DNA of 39,017 nucleotides from Lentisphaerota bacterium (GTDB lineage: Bacteria > Verrucomicrobiota > Kiritimatiellia > PWTM01), in assembly GCA_016873715.1 (NCBI GenBank), contig VGWF01000028.1, positions 1 to 39,017 of the forward strand, read 5' to 3'. The notes beneath the pieces were generated by a model. The model had not been told where the DNA came from. It did no database searches and worked only from the letters and a program-made list of their open reading frames with translations. The position numbers were made by a program, and so were the translations under genes. Below are positions 7,474-16,398 of this stretch, in pieces. Every line of letters starts with the position of its first letter. Positions within the stretch are counted from its first letter, which is position 1.

Positions 7474-9354
7474 TCAGGCGAACTCGATGTGGAAGTGGAT
7501 GATGTCTTCCTGCGGCTCGCTGGTGACCTTGTACTGGCTGTGGGTGAAGACGCGCTGCATCGGCCGGTTTGCGCGAAGCACCTCGGCCGTGAACCCGCGG
7601 ATGCCGTACCGCTTGGCGATCGTCGCGAGATGATTGAGAAGGAACGTGCCGATGCCGCGGTTCTGCCACTTGTCGTGGACGATGAACGCGACCTCGGCGA
7701 GGTTGGTCTTCTCGTTGAGGTAATACCTGCCGATCGCGACGATGTCCTCGCCGTACGGGGCGGGGACCGTGGCCACGATCGCGATGTCGCTGCGGTGGTT
7801 GATGAAGACGAAATCCTGGATCTGCTGCTGCGGGATCGTCTTGATGTGCTTCATGAACCGGTAGTACTTCGTCTCCTCCGACAGCGCGTAGAACATGTCC
7901 CGCACGTTGGGCTCGTCGGTCGGATGGATGGGCCGGAACATCACCTGCGTGCCGTCGCGCAGGAGCCGGGAGGTCCTGAACTCCTGCGGGCCGACGACGA
8001 TCTTCCCCTCGACGCCCGCCATTTCGGGCCGGAGGTATCTCGTTTCGATCGCCTCGCGGACGAGTTGGGGGCGGAACTTCGGGTCGGCGATGGCGATCAG
8101 GGCCAGGGCCCGCGCCTGCACGCTCTTGCCGTGAAGGTACGCGACGCCGTGTTCGGTCACGACGTAGTGAACGTCGCCGCGGGTGGTCACGACCCCCGCG
8201 CCGGGGCTCAACCGGGTGACGATGCGGGAGATCGATCCGCCCTTGGCCGTCGACGGCAGGGCGATGATGGCCCGCCCGCCGGCGGAGCGCCCCGCGCCGC
8301 GGTTGAAGTCGACCTGTCCGCCGATGCCGGAGTAGAACCGGTTGCCGATCGAGTCCGCGCAGACCTGGCCGGTGAGATCGATCTCCATCGCAACGTTGAT
8401 CGCCACCTGCCTGTGCTGGCGGCTGATCAGGAACGGGTCGTTGACGTACTCGGTGGGATGGAAGGCGAAGACCGGGTTGTTGTCGATGTAGTCGTAGAGT
8501 TTCTTGGTTCCCATGCAGAAACTGGCGACGACGCGACCGCGGTCGACGGTCTTCCTCGCGCCGGTGACGGCGCCGGATTCGACGAGGTCGATCATCGAGT
8601 CGGTGAACATCTCGGTGTGGATGCCGAGATCCTTGCGGTCCTTGAGGAACGGAACGACCGCCTGGGGGATCGAGCCGATCCCGAACTCCACCGTGGTGCC
8701 GTGGTCGACGAGCGCGGCGACGTACCGGCCGATGCGACGGGTGATCTCGTCGGGCTCCTTCGGCACCACCTCGATCACGGGCTCGTCCACCGGCACGAGG
8801 TAGTCGATGTCGTTAACGTCGATGAACGAATCGCCCAGCGTCCGCGGCATCTGCGGATTGACTTCGGCGATGACGATCCGCGCGTTGGCGGCGGCGCTCT
8901 TGACGATGTCGACGGAAACGCCGAGGCTGCAGCGCCCGCGCTCGTCCGGCGGCGTCACTTCGATCAGGGCCGCGTCGAGCGGGATCTGGCCGGAGTTGAA
9001 CAGGGTGGGGATGTCGGACAGGAACACCGGGGTGTAATCACCGAGCCCCTCCTGGATGATCCCGCGCACGTTCTCCGCGATGAAGAAGCTGTTGACGCGG
9101 AAGAAACTCGAGAACTGGTGGTCTGCGTACGGCGCGTCGCCGGAGGTCAGCAGGTGGACGACCTCGGTGTCGGGCAGATCCTTGCCCCGGGCGGTTAGCG
9201 CGCGGACCAGTTCTTCCGGCTGGCCGCATCCCGTGCCGATGAAGATCCGCTGGCCGGGCCGGATGGCGCCGATCGCCTCATCGGCGGTCACGACCTGATG
9301 CTTGTACTTCGTCTGCCAGTCGGGATCCCACGTCTGTTTCTTCTTCTGTGCCAT
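7474..9354 (-). CDS. Acetyl-CoA hydrolase/CoA-transferase fused to a GNAT acetyltransferase
   Basis: This is a 626-residue two-domain protein. Residues 1 to about 455 form a class of CoA-transferase/acetyl-CoA hydrolase related to 4-hydroxybutyrate CoA-transferase: FIGTGCGQPEELVRAL, VEFGIGSIPQAV (223-234), GIHTEMF, whose E248 is the likely catalytic glutamate by family analogy, then EIDLTGQV (324-331) and YSGIGGQVDF (341-350). Residues about 465-626 form a GNAT domain with the acetyl-CoA pyrophosphate loop QNRGIG (564-569). ATG 9354 is chosen because GAGG precedes it by 6 nt; ATG 9366, in an ATGA overlap with the upstream gene, is an alternative that adds four residues. It is the second gene of an operon after the ADP-forming synthetase. 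The transferase would interconvert acyl-CoA and acetate, and the GNAT domain may acetylate lysines, possibly on Acs (inference). The 3' side carries a short GC hairpin (7458-7473) without a T-run. Confidence 0.85.
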   Translation of the reverse strand: MAQKKKQTWDPDWQTKYKHQVVTADEAIGAIRPGQRIFIGTGCGQPEELVRALTARGKDLPDTEVVHLLTSGDAPYADHQFSSFFRVNSFFIAENVRGIIQEGLGDYTPVFLSDIPTLFNSGQIPLDAALIEVTPPDERGRCSLGVSVDIVKSAAANARIVIAEVNPQMPRTLGDSFIDVNDIDYLVPVDEPVIEVVPKEPDEITRRIGRYVAALVDHGTTVEFGIGSIPQAVVPFLKDRKDLGIHTEMFTDSMIDLVESGAVTGARKTVDRGRVVASFCMGTKKLYDYIDNNPVFAFHPTEYVNDPFLISRQHRQVAINVAMEIDLTGQVCADSIGNRFYSGIGGQVDFNRGAGRSAGGRAIIALPSTAKGGSISRIVTRLSPGAGVVTTRGDVHYVVTEHGVAYLHGKSVQARALALIAIADPKFRPQLVREAIETRYLRPEMAGVEGKIVVGPQEFRTSRLLRDGTQVMFRPIHPTDEPNVRDMFYALSEETKYYRFMKHIKTIPQQQIQDFVFINHRSDIAIVATVPAPYGEDIVAIGRYYLNEKTNLAEVAFIVHDKWQNRGIGTFLLNHLATIAKRYGIRGFTAEVLRANRPMQRVFTHSQYKVTSEPQEDIIHFHIEFA

Positions 9355-9362
9355 GGCGGGCC

Positions 9363-11459
9363 TCATTCCTTGGCGAGGGTGATGCGCGCGTCGGCGGCCA
9401 CGGATTCGCGGCCGACTTCGGCGACCATGAAGGGGTTGATGTCCATCTCGGTGATCTGGGGAAAGTCGGTCGCCAGCTGGCTGATTCGCTGCAGCGCCTC
9501 GGCGATCGCCTGGACATCGACGCTCCGCTGGCCGCGGACGCCGCGCAGCAGGCCGAACGACTTGGTGCTCTCGAGCATCTGCATGGCCTCCTCCTGCGTG
9601 ATGGGGGCCAGGTGGAAGGCGACGTCCTTCATGACTTCGACGAAGATGCCGCCGAGGCCGAACATGAGCATCGGGCCGAACTGCGGGTCGCGCGTCATGC
9701 CCAGGATGACCTCGCGGCCCCGGCCGCACATCTTCTCCACGTAGACGTCCTGCAGACGGGCGGCCGGCACCCGCTGGGGGATGCGGAGCATCATGAGGTC
9801 GTAGGCGTCGCGCACGGCGTCCGCGCTGTTCAAGTGGAGCTTGACGCCGCCCAGGTCGGACTTGTGGATGATATCCGGCGAGGCGATCTTCATGGCGACC
9901 GGATAGCCGATGCGTTCGGCGATTTCGACCGCGGCCTGCGCCGAGTCCGCCAGCGCGCCCGGGGGGATGTGGAAGTCGTACGCCTGGATGATCTCCTTGG
10001 CCGCGGCCTCGCCGACCTGGAGTTCGCCGGTTCGGATGTGGCGTTGAACGATGCGTTCGACGCGCCGCCGGTTCACCGGGAAGCGGGTCACCACGCGGGG
10101 CGGGCGCCGCAGCCAGGCGGAGTACTCGCACATGGCGACGAGCGCGGCCACGGCCCGCTCGGGCGAGGGGTAGTCCGGCAGGCGGGCGTCGATCAGCGCG
10201 GCCCGCCCGGCGCGGACATCGTCGCCGCCCATGAAGGAGACCAGGACGGGCTTGGTGGACCCGGCCGCCGCGGCGTGGATCGCGCGCGCCGTCTCGACGG
10301 CATCGGTCATCGCCTGGGGGGTCAGAATCACGACGACGGCGTCGACGCCATCGTCCTTGAGGACGCCCTCGAGGGCGATGCCGTACCGGCCGGCGTCGGC
10401 GTCGCCGAGCACGTCGACCGGGTTGTTCACGCTGGCGGCCGCCGGCAGGACCTTCCGCAGAGGATCGGCGATGGCCGGGGAGATCCCGGCCATCTTGAGG
10501 CCCGACAACTCGATGGCGTCCGCCGCCATGATGCCCGGCCCGCCGGCGTTGGTCAGCACCGCGACGCGGTTGCCGCGGGGGAGGGGCTGCATGTCGAAGG
10601 CGGTGGCGATGTCGAAGAGCGTCTCGAATCGTTCCGCCCGGACGACGCCCGCCCGGCGGAAGGCCGCCGCGTACCCGACATCCGCGCCGGCCAGACTGCC
10701 GGTGTGCGACGACGCGGCCCGGCCGCCCGCCGCCGTCACGCCCGCCTTGAACAGCACGACGGGCTTCTTCGATGCGGCCTCCTCGGCGGACTTGATGAAC
10801 GCGTCGCCCGCGGCGACGCTTTCGAGATAGCCGACGATGACCTTCGTGTCGGGATCGTCCGCCAGCGCCTCGAGAAAATCGGTTTCCGAGAGATCCGCCT
10901 TGTTGCCCATGCTGACGAGCTTCGACAGGCCCAGCCGGCGCTCCGCCGACCAGTCGAGAATGGCGGTCAGCAGCGCGCCCGACTGCGAGATCACCGAGAT
11001 GCCGCCCTTTCGCGGCATGTGCTTGGCGAACGACGCGTTCATGTTGTGGTGCGCGTTGATGAGGCCGAGACAGTTCGGCCCGAGCAGCCGGACGTTCCGG
11101 CTGCGGCACCGCGCGGCCAGCGCGCGCTCGCGTCCGGCGCCTTCGGCGCCGACTTCCTTGAAGCCGGCCGTGATGACGACGATGGCTCCCGCGCCCGCCT
11201 CGATCGCGTCATCGACCGCCGCGGGAACGGCGGCCGTGGGAACGGAAATCACCGCCAGGTCGATCGACGTGCCGATCGCCTTGCACGAGGGCTTGCAGGG
11301 CAGGCCCAGGATCTCCGCCGCCGTGGGGTTGACCGGCGTCAGCCCCCCCCCGAATCCGTTGGCTTGCAGGTTGGACAGGATCTCGTACCCAACCTTGCCG
11401 GGCGTGCGGGACGCTCCGACGACCGCGATGTTCCCGGGCTTCAGCAATGCTTCCAGCAT
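9363..11459 (-). CDS. ADP-forming acetate/acyl-CoA synthetase (fused alpha-beta)
   Basis: This is a 698-residue protein with the full alpha-then-beta layout of ADP-forming acyl-CoA synthetases. It has a CoA-binding Rossmann domain (IAVVGASRTPGKVGY at the N-terminus) and succinyl-CoA-synthetase-like domains with LLGPNCLGL and ISVISQSGAL. The phosphohistidine region SSHTGSLAG holds His252. A C-terminal ATP-grasp domain starts near 460 (IPPGALADS, YPVAMKIASPDIIHKSD, EVILGMTRDPQFGPML, TEMDINPFMV). The reaction is acyl-CoA + ADP + Pi to acid + ATP + CoA, usually run toward acetate to save energy during fermentation. It is the promoter-proximal gene of the - strand pair and is divergent from acs. 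A perfect TATAAT lies about 110 nt upstream (11571-11576 on this strand). Acyl-chain preference cannot be told from the sequence. Confidence 0.9.
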   Translation of the reverse strand: MLEALLKPGNIAVVGASRTPGKVGYEILSNLQANGFGGGLTPVNPTAAEILGLPCKPSCKAIGTSIDLAVISVPTAAVPAAVDDAIEAGAGAIVVITAGFKEVGAEGAGRERALAARCRSRNVRLLGPNCLGLINAHHNMNASFAKHMPRKGGISVISQSGALLTAILDWSAERRLGLSKLVSMGNKADLSETDFLEALADDPDTKVIVGYLESVAAGDAFIKSAEEAASKKPVVLFKAGVTAAGGRAASSHTGSLAGADVGYAAAFRRAGVVRAERFETLFDIATAFDMQPLPRGNRVAVLTNAGGPGIMAADAIELSGLKMAGISPAIADPLRKVLPAAASVNNPVDVLGDADAGRYGIALEGVLKDDGVDAVVVILTPQAMTDAVETARAIHAAAAGSTKPVLVSFMGGDDVRAGRAALIDARLPDYPSPERAVAALVAMCEYSAWLRRPPRVVTRFPVNRRRVERIVQRHIRTGELQVGEAAAKEIIQAYDFHIPPGALADSAQAAVEIAERIGYPVAMKIASPDIIHKSDLGGVKLHLNSADAVRDAYDLMMLRIPQRVPAARLQDVYVEKMCGRGREVILGMTRDPQFGPMLMFGLGGIFVEVMKDVAFHLAPITQEEAMQMLESTKSFGLLRGVRGQRSVDVQAIAEALQRISQLATDFPQITEMDINPFMVAEVGRESVAADARITLAKE

Positions 11460-11570
11460 GGATCATCCTCTCTCCGCGTTCTCATCCAGGGACGGGACCA
11501 CCCGGCCGGCGGCCGGCTGAAAACGCCATCCACATTGTCCCTTGCGAACCGATCCGCGTTCCGCTAGACT

Positions 11571-11576
11571 ATTATA
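11571..11576 (-). promoter_or_regulatory. Possible -10 box for the ADP-forming synthetase operon
   Basis: Read on the - strand these bases are TATAAT, an exact -10 hexamer in otherwise very GC-rich DNA. They lie in the 250-nt gap between the divergent acyl-CoA synthetase and acs genes. I see no convincing -35 at 16-18 nt, so activator dependence or chance are both possible. The complementary strand offers TATTAT at 11570-11575, which could serve acs, also without a good -35. Confidence 0.3.
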
Positions 11577-11628
11577 CAGCACGTCGCGGTTGGGTTCGTA
11601 CCGCCTCTCTTCAGTATGAACGAGAAAA

Positions 11629-11648
11629 CGCCTACGTTAGCGTAGGCG
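11629..11648. promoter_or_regulatory. 20-bp perfect inverted repeat upstream of acs
   Basis: CGCCTACG and CGTAGGCG form perfect 8-bp arms around TTAG, ending 61 nt before the acs start. No T-run follows on either strand, so a terminator is unlikely. It could be an operator for a dimeric regulator of the divergent acetate genes, or a hairpin in the acs leader. Function is inferred from position and symmetry only. Confidence 0.45.
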
Positions 11649-11709
11649 GGGTGGACGAATCAAGCCGCAGTTCAGGCGGTGCGATCGAAACCAACGAAAG
11701 GTGAGTGCC

Positions 11710-13689
11710 ATGTCGGAACAGAAGACGGGATCCGCTGAGGGTGTCTCCATTCCTCCTTCGCCCGAGTTTGCGTCCAAGGCCCATGTGAAGTCGTTCGCCG
11801 ATTACAAGGCCATGTACGATCGTTCGATCCGCGACCCGGAGGGGTTCTGGGGGGACATCGCCGGCCAGTTCGAATGGAAGCAGAAGTGGACCAAGGTCCG
11901 CGACTTCACGTTCGAGCGCCCGGTTGAGATCAAGTGGTTCATCGGCGGCAAGACGAACCTCTCGGTCAACTGCCTCGACCGGCACCTGGCGAAGCGGGGC
12001 AACCAGACGGCGATCCTCTGGGAGGGCAACGTGCCCGGCGAGGATTCGAAGCTGACCTACCGCGAGTTGTACGAGGCCGTCTGCAAGTTCGCCAACGCGC
12101 TGCGATCGCTGGGCGTGAAGAAGGGCGACCGGGTGTGCATCTACCTGCAGATGATCCCGCAGGCCGCCATCGCGTGCCTCGCGTGCGCGCGCATCGGCGC
12201 GGTGCACTCGGTGGTGTTCGGCGCCTTCAGCGCGGATGCGCTGCGCGACCGCATCAACGATTCGGCCTGCTCGGTGCTGATCACCCAGGACACCGCGCTG
12301 CGCGGGGCCAAGAGCGATATCCCGATGAAGACGAACGCCGACAGGGCCGTCGCGCAGTGCCCCAGCATCCGCTCCGTGGTCGTCGTCAAGCGCACCGGTC
12401 ACGAGGTTCCCATGCAGGCGGGCCGGGATGTCTGGTATCACGAACTGGTGAAGAACCAGGCCGCCACGTGCGAGCCGGAGTGGATGGATTCCGAGGATCC
12501 CCTGTTCATCCTCTATACGTCGGGGTCGACCGGAAAGCCCAAGGGCGTGCTGCACACGACCGGCGGCTACATGGTCTACGCCGCGACGACCTTCAAGTAC
12601 ATCTTCGACTATCACGAGGGTGACATCTGGTGGTGCACGGCGGACATCGGATGGGTCACGGGCCACACGTACATCGTCTACGGTCCGCTGTGCAACGGCG
12701 CGATCACGATCATGTTCGAGGGCGTGCCGACCTATCCCGACAGCGGCCGGTTCTGGGACGTGGTCGACAAGTACAAGGTCACCCAGTTCTACACCGCGCC
12801 GACCGCGATCCGGGCGCTGATGCGCGACGGCGAGGGTCCGATCCGGGCGCGCAACCTGAACAGCCTCAAGCTTCTGGGCAGCGTGGGCGAGCCGATCAAT
12901 CCGGAAGTCTGGCTGTGGTACCGCAACAACGTCGGCCACGGCAAGACCCCGGTGGTGGACACCTGGTGGCAGACGGAGACCGGCGGCATCCTGATCACGC
13001 CGCTGCCGGGCGCCCACGCGCTCAAGCCGGGCAGCGCGAGCCGTCCCTTCTTCGGCGTCGAGCCGGTGATTCTGGACGACAACGGCAAGGAAGTGCCCGA
13101 CGGCACCTCCGGCAAGCTGTGCATCAAGGCCGCCTGGCCGGGCATCATGCGCACGACCTACGGCGACCATGAGCGTTTCGTGCAGACGTACTTCTCGACC
13201 TACAAGGGGTACTACTTCACGGGCGACGGTTGCCGCCGGGACAAGGACGGCGACTACTGGCTGCTGGGCCGCGTGGACGACGTCATCAACGTCTCCGGTC
13301 ACCGCATGGGCACCGCGGAAGTCGAAAGCGCCCTGGTCTCGCATCCGGCCGTGGCGGAATCCGCGGTCGTGGGTTGCCCGCACGAGATCAAGGGACAGGG
13401 GATCTACGCGTACGTGACCCTCAAGACGGGGAACGAGTACACCGACGCGCTCAAGAAGGTCCTCATGAAGCACGTCCGCGAGCAGATCGGACCGATCGCC
13501 GTCCCGGACGTCATCCAGTGGGCCCCGGGACTGCCGAAGACGCGATCGGGCAAGATCATGCGGCGCATCCTCCGCAAGATCGCCGAAGGCGCGATCGACC
13601 AGGTGGGCGATACCAGCACCCTGGCCGACCCGTCCGTCGTCACTCACTTGGTGGAGGAATCCAAGAGTCTGGTGGGCGGAAAGCGCTGA
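11710..13689 (+). CDS. acsA: Acetyl-CoA synthetase, AMP-forming
   Basis: This is a 659-residue, full-length acetate-CoA ligase of the adenylate-forming family: acetate + ATP + CoA to acetyl-CoA + AMP + PPi. The ATG at 11710 is preceded by AAAGGTGA (11697-11704); a GTG at 11701 is in frame but overlaps that site. Visible motifs are the acs N-terminal cap ([20 protein letters not shown]), the P-loop [11 protein letters not shown], the aromatic/acyl pocket segment [11 protein letters not shown], the hinge region [18 protein letters not shown], and the C-terminal catalytic lysine motif [11 protein letters not shown] with Lys615. This lysine is the site acetylated by Pat/AcuA-type enzymes in known acs proteins. 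A strong terminator follows 37 nt later. Divergence from the ADP-forming synthetase and the nearby GNAT and AcuC-like genes suggest scavenging of acetate under acetylation control. Confidence 0.95.
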   Translation: MSEQKTGSAEGVSIPPSPEFASKAHVKSFADYKAMYDRSIRDPEGFWGDIAGQFEWKQKWTKVRDFTFERPVEIKWFIGGKTNLSVNCLDRHLAKRGNQTAILWEGNVPGEDSKLTYRELYEAVCKFANALRSLGVKKGDRVCIYLQMIPQAAIACLACARIGAVHSVVFGAFSADALRDRINDSACSVLITQDTALRGAKSDIPMKTNADRAVAQCPSIRSVVVVKRTGHEVPMQAGRDVWYHELVKNQAATCEPEWMDSEDPLFILYTSGSTGKPKGVLHTTGGYMVYAATTFKYIFDYHEGDIWWCTADIGWVTGHTYIVYGPLCNGAITIMFEGVPTYPDSGRFWDVVDKYKVTQFYTAPTAIRALMRDGEGPIRARNLNSLKLLGSVGEPINPEVWLWYRNNVGHGKTPVVDTWWQTETGGILITPLPGAHALKPGSASRPFFGVEPVILDDNGKEVPDGTSGKLCIKAAWPGIMRTTYGDHERFVQTYFSTYKGYYFTGDGCRRDKDGDYWLLGRVDDVINVSGHRMGTAEVESALVSHPAVAESAVVGCPHEIKGQGIYAYVTLKTGNEYTDALKKVLMKHVREQIGPIAVPDVIQWAPGLPKTRSGKIMRRILRKIAEGAIDQVGDTSTLADPSVVTHLVEESKSLVGGKR

Positions 13690-13725
13690 CGATACGTTGA
13701 GAAGGACGCGCGATTGGAACGGAAC

Positions 13726-13765
13726 AGCCCCGGCCGCCGGGTGAGGCGGCCGGGGCTGGCTTTTT
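13726..13765 (+). terminator. Rho-independent terminator after acsA
   Basis: Perfect 13-bp arms AGCCCCGGCCGCC (13726-13738) and GGCGGCCGGGGCT (13745-13757) enclose a 6-nt loop. They are followed by GGC and five T residues (13761-13765). It lies 37 nt after the acsA stop and 35 nt before the transporter start, so the transporter either has its own promoter or depends on read-through. Confidence 0.85.
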
Positions 13766-13799
13766 GACGGGGAAGGGAAATTCAAACGGAGGGGTCGTC

Positions 13800-15095
13800 A
13801 TGACGGATTCAAGAAGCATGAATCGATGGTGGGTGGTGGCCGGTGGCATCCTGATTCAACTCTGCCTCGGCGCCATATACGCATGGTCGGCGTTCACGGG
13901 AAAACTGACGGCCGAGCCGTTTCAGTTCACGAAGACCCAGACACAGGTCATCTTCTCCGTCGGCCTGCTGGCGTTCGCCGTTGTCATGGCGCTGGTCGCC
14001 GGGCCGTGGCAGAAGACGGCCGGGCCGAAGAAGGTCGCCATGGCGGGCGGTCTCGTGCTGGGCGGGGGATACCTTCTGGCCGGCGCGATGGGCTCCAGCT
14101 TCTGGGGCATCCTGCTGGGCGTTGGCGTCCTCGGAGGCGCGGGCATCGGCCTGGGCTATGTCTGCCCCATTGCCGCCCTGGTCAAGTGGTTTCCCGACAA
14201 GAAAGGCCTGATCACCGGGCTCGCGGTGGCCGGATTCGGCTTCGGCGCGCTCATCTGGATCAAACTGACCAGCGGGTTCAAATTCGGCCCCGTGGATCTG
14301 ACGCCCGGATGGGCGGGTCTGTACGGGATGGGGTGGTCGGTCAGCCAGGTGTTCAAGCTGTACGGCATCCTGTTCGCCGCCCTCGTGGTGCTCGGGGCGC
14401 AGGTGATGGTCAATCCGCCGAAGGGATGGAGTCCCGCCGGATGGACCGCGCCGTCGTCGGCCTCGGCCGCGACGACCGGCGGCGTGAACTTCGGCGCCGC
14501 GCAGATGGCGCGCACGCCGCAGTTCTGGACGGTGTTCCTGACGTTCCTCGTCGGCGCGACCTCCGGCTTGATGGTGATCGGCGTCATCCAGTTGTTCGGC
14601 AAGGACGCCCTGGCCACCAAGGGAATCGACCCGGCACAGGCCAACATCATCACCGGAACGGCCATGGGCTTGTTCTACGCCCTCATGAACGGCTTCGGCC
14701 GGATCGCGTGGGGTTCGATGTCCGACCGGATGGGGCGCAAGAACGCCATTACGCTCATGTGCCTTCTCCAGGGCATCATGATGGTCCTGTTCTACTTCAT
14801 CGGCGGCCGGGAGTGGGGCCTCTACCTGGGCGCGGCGGTGATCGGGTTCAACTTCGGCGGCAATTTCGCGCTGTTCCCCGCGATCACGGCGGACTACTTC
14901 GGCAACGCCAATGTCGGCACGAATTACCCGTGGGTCTTCATGTCCTACGGCCTCGGCGGCGTGGTCGGACCGGTTCTCGGCGGGATGATGGGCGACGCGC
15001 GGGCCTGGATGTGGGCGTTCATCCCCGCGGGCATCGCCTGTCTCGTCATGGCGGCCGTCATCCGATCGCTCACCCCGCCGAAGGCGGCCGCCTGA
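13800..15095 (+). CDS. OFA-family MFS transporter (oxalate/formate antiporter-like)
   Basis: This is a 431-residue integral membrane protein with about 12 hydrophobic segments. ATG 13800 has GGAGGGG (13788-13794) with a 5-nt spacer; earlier in-frame starts would run into the terminator. OFA-type signatures are LGAIYAWSAFTGKL in helix 1 and VKWFPDKKGLITGLAVAGFG after helix 4, with a periplasmic-loop insertion of the kind seen in OFA members (KFGPVDLTPGWAGLYGMG). The motif GRIAWGSMSDRMGRKNA lies between helices 8 and 9. Known members exchange oxalate for formate or carry other small carboxylates. Because it lies between acs and an acuC-like gene, acetate or a related monocarboxylate is the likely substrate (inference). 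The AcuC-like gene follows after 12 nt, suggesting cotranscription. Confidence 0.85.
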   Translation: MTDSRSMNRWWVVAGGILIQLCLGAIYAWSAFTGKLTAEPFQFTKTQTQVIFSVGLLAFAVVMALVAGPWQKTAGPKKVAMAGGLVLGGGYLLAGAMGSSFWGILLGVGVLGGAGIGLGYVCPIAALVKWFPDKKGLITGLAVAGFGFGALIWIKLTSGFKFGPVDLTPGWAGLYGMGWSVSQVFKLYGILFAALVVLGAQVMVNPPKGWSPAGWTAPSSASAATTGGVNFGAAQMARTPQFWTVFLTFLVGATSGLMVIGVIQLFGKDALATKGIDPAQANIITGTAMGLFYALMNGFGRIAWGSMSDRMGRKNAITLMCLLQGIMMVLFYFIGGREWGLYLGAAVIGFNFGGNFALFPAITADYFGNANVGTNYPWVFMSYGLGGVVGPVLGGMMGDARAWMWAFIPAGIACLVMAAVIRSLTPPKAAA

Positions 15096-15107
15096 CGCCG
15101 AGCCGCC

Positions 15108-16244
15108 ATGCAGCGGAAGATCTTCGTCCACTCGGCGGCGCTGGATGAGGGCGGGTATCCGCACTCCTGCCCCTTCAGCAGCCGTCGGGCCGGGCAAACG
15201 CTCGCCAAGGCGGCCTCGTTCGGCCTGACGGAGGGCGCGGACCGGCAGGTCGTCGCCCCGGAGCCCGTTCCTCCGGAGCTTCTGCGACGGTTCCATACCG
15301 ACGCCTACCTGGGCGCCCTTCGCGACGCCGGCCGCGGGACGATCGAGCCCGCCCGCGCGCTGGCCGCCGGGCTGGGGACGCCGGATTGCCCGATCTTCCA
15401 GGGCATGTTCGATTTCCTCTCCCTCGCGGCGGGAGGGTCGATCGTCGGCGCGCGATGGATCGCCGAGGGCAGGGCGGACATCGCGTTCAACCCGTCCGGC
15501 GGGTTCCACCATGCGCATCCGGACCACGCGTCCGGCTTCTGCTTCATCAACGACGTCGTGCTGGCGGCCGAAACGCTGGTCGACTCGGGCCGCCGCGTGG
15601 CGTTCATCGACGTGGACGCGCATCACTGCGACGGCGTGCAGCGCGCGTTCTACTCCCGGTCGGATGTCATGACGCTGTCGATGCACGAGAGCGGGCGGAC
15701 GCTGTTTCCCGGCACGGGCTTCGAGAACGAGATCGGCGAGGGTCCGGGCCGCGGCTACTGCGTGAACCTGCCGCTCCCGGTCGGGACGTACGACACGATC
15801 TACATGAGCGCGTTCCGCGGCGTCATCCTGCCGCTCGTGAAGGCGTTCAACCCGGACGTCGTGATGATCGAGCTGGGCATGGACGCCCTGGCCGGCGACC
15901 CCCTGGCGCATCTCCATCTGACCAACAACACGCAGACGGATATCGTCGAGTTGCTGATGGAACTGAACAAGCCGATGCTGGTCACCGGCGGGGGCGGGTA
16001 CAACATCGAGAATACCGTCCGGGCCTGGTCCCTGTGCTGGAGCGTCATGTGCGGAGATCATTCCCATCACGACGATCTGGGGATGATGATGGGCGGCGTG
16101 ATGATGGAGAACACCGACTGGTTCGGCGGCCTTCGCGACCGGGTCCTGCTCTCCGACGCCGGCTTGCGTGCGGAGGTCGACGAGGACGTCGCAAAGGTCG
16201 TCGACCGCATCCGGGCGACCGTGTTTCCCCTCCACGGCATCTGA
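15108..16244 (+). CDS. AcuC/class I HDAC-like lysine deacetylase
   Basis: This is a 378-residue arginase/deacetylase-fold protein. The zinc and catalytic residues are present: the His134-His135 dyad in GGFHHAHPDHASGFC, zinc ligands Asp170 and His172 in DVDAHHCDG (a Cys replaces the usual Gly), Asp259 in ELGMDALAGDPL, and the catalytic Tyr298 in TGGGGYN. Bacterial AcuC removes acetyl groups from Acs lysine and switches the enzyme back on; histone-deacetylase-like relatives can instead act on polyamines. Position 12 nt after the transporter and in the acs locus favours the AcuC role. The start ATG lacks a strong ribosome site and may rely on coupling. The histidine- and methionine-rich loop at about 315-335 (HSHHDDLGMMMGG) is unusual. 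The 154-nt convergent gap after it (16245-16398) holds nothing I can identify. Confidence 0.85.
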   Translation: MQRKIFVHSAALDEGGYPHSCPFSSRRAGQTLAKAASFGLTEGADRQVVAPEPVPPELLRRFHTDAYLGALRDAGRGTIEPARALAAGLGTPDCPIFQGMFDFLSLAAGGSIVGARWIAEGRADIAFNPSGGFHHAHPDHASGFCFINDVVLAAETLVDSGRRVAFIDVDAHHCDGVQRAFYSRSDVMTLSMHESGRTLFPGTGFENEIGEGPGRGYCVNLPLPVGTYDTIYMSAFRGVILPLVKAFNPDVVMIELGMDALAGDPLAHLHLTNNTQTDIVELLMELNKPMLVTGGGGYNIENTVRAWSLCWSVMCGDHSHHDDLGMMMGGVMMENTDWFGGLRDRVLLSDAGLRAEVDEDVAKVVDRIRATVFPLHGI

Positions 16245-16398
16245 TTGGACCTGCGCTGCCCGCCCGCGGACGTTCGGACCGGTTGCGCGGGACCTTCCCC
16301 ATCACCGTCCGCGCCCATGGACAGGCCGCGACGGCCGGGGTGCCGGTACGGCCGAAGACCGGAGGCAATCCCGCATGGGCTGACCGGAGGCGGTGCGC

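Noticed and set aside
7474-11109. A single open frame that would fuse the GNAT/CoA-transferase to a long N-terminal extension
   Set aside because: The upstream part is antiparallel-frame nonsense lying inside the complete ADP-forming synthetase gene read in another frame; a ribosome site and the family N-terminus mark ATG 9354.
9348-11567. Long + strand frame opposite the ADP-forming synthetase
   Set aside because: Low-complexity Arg/Asp/Val-rich translation; the - strand frame has full family motifs.
11632-13785. Long - strand frame opposite acsA
   Set aside because: No motifs, and it spans the acsA terminator; acsA is complete on the + strand.
13809-16235. An 800-codon - strand frame across the transporter and AcuC-like genes
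   Set aside because: It covers two well-supported + strand genes and has Arg/His/Glu-rich shadow composition.
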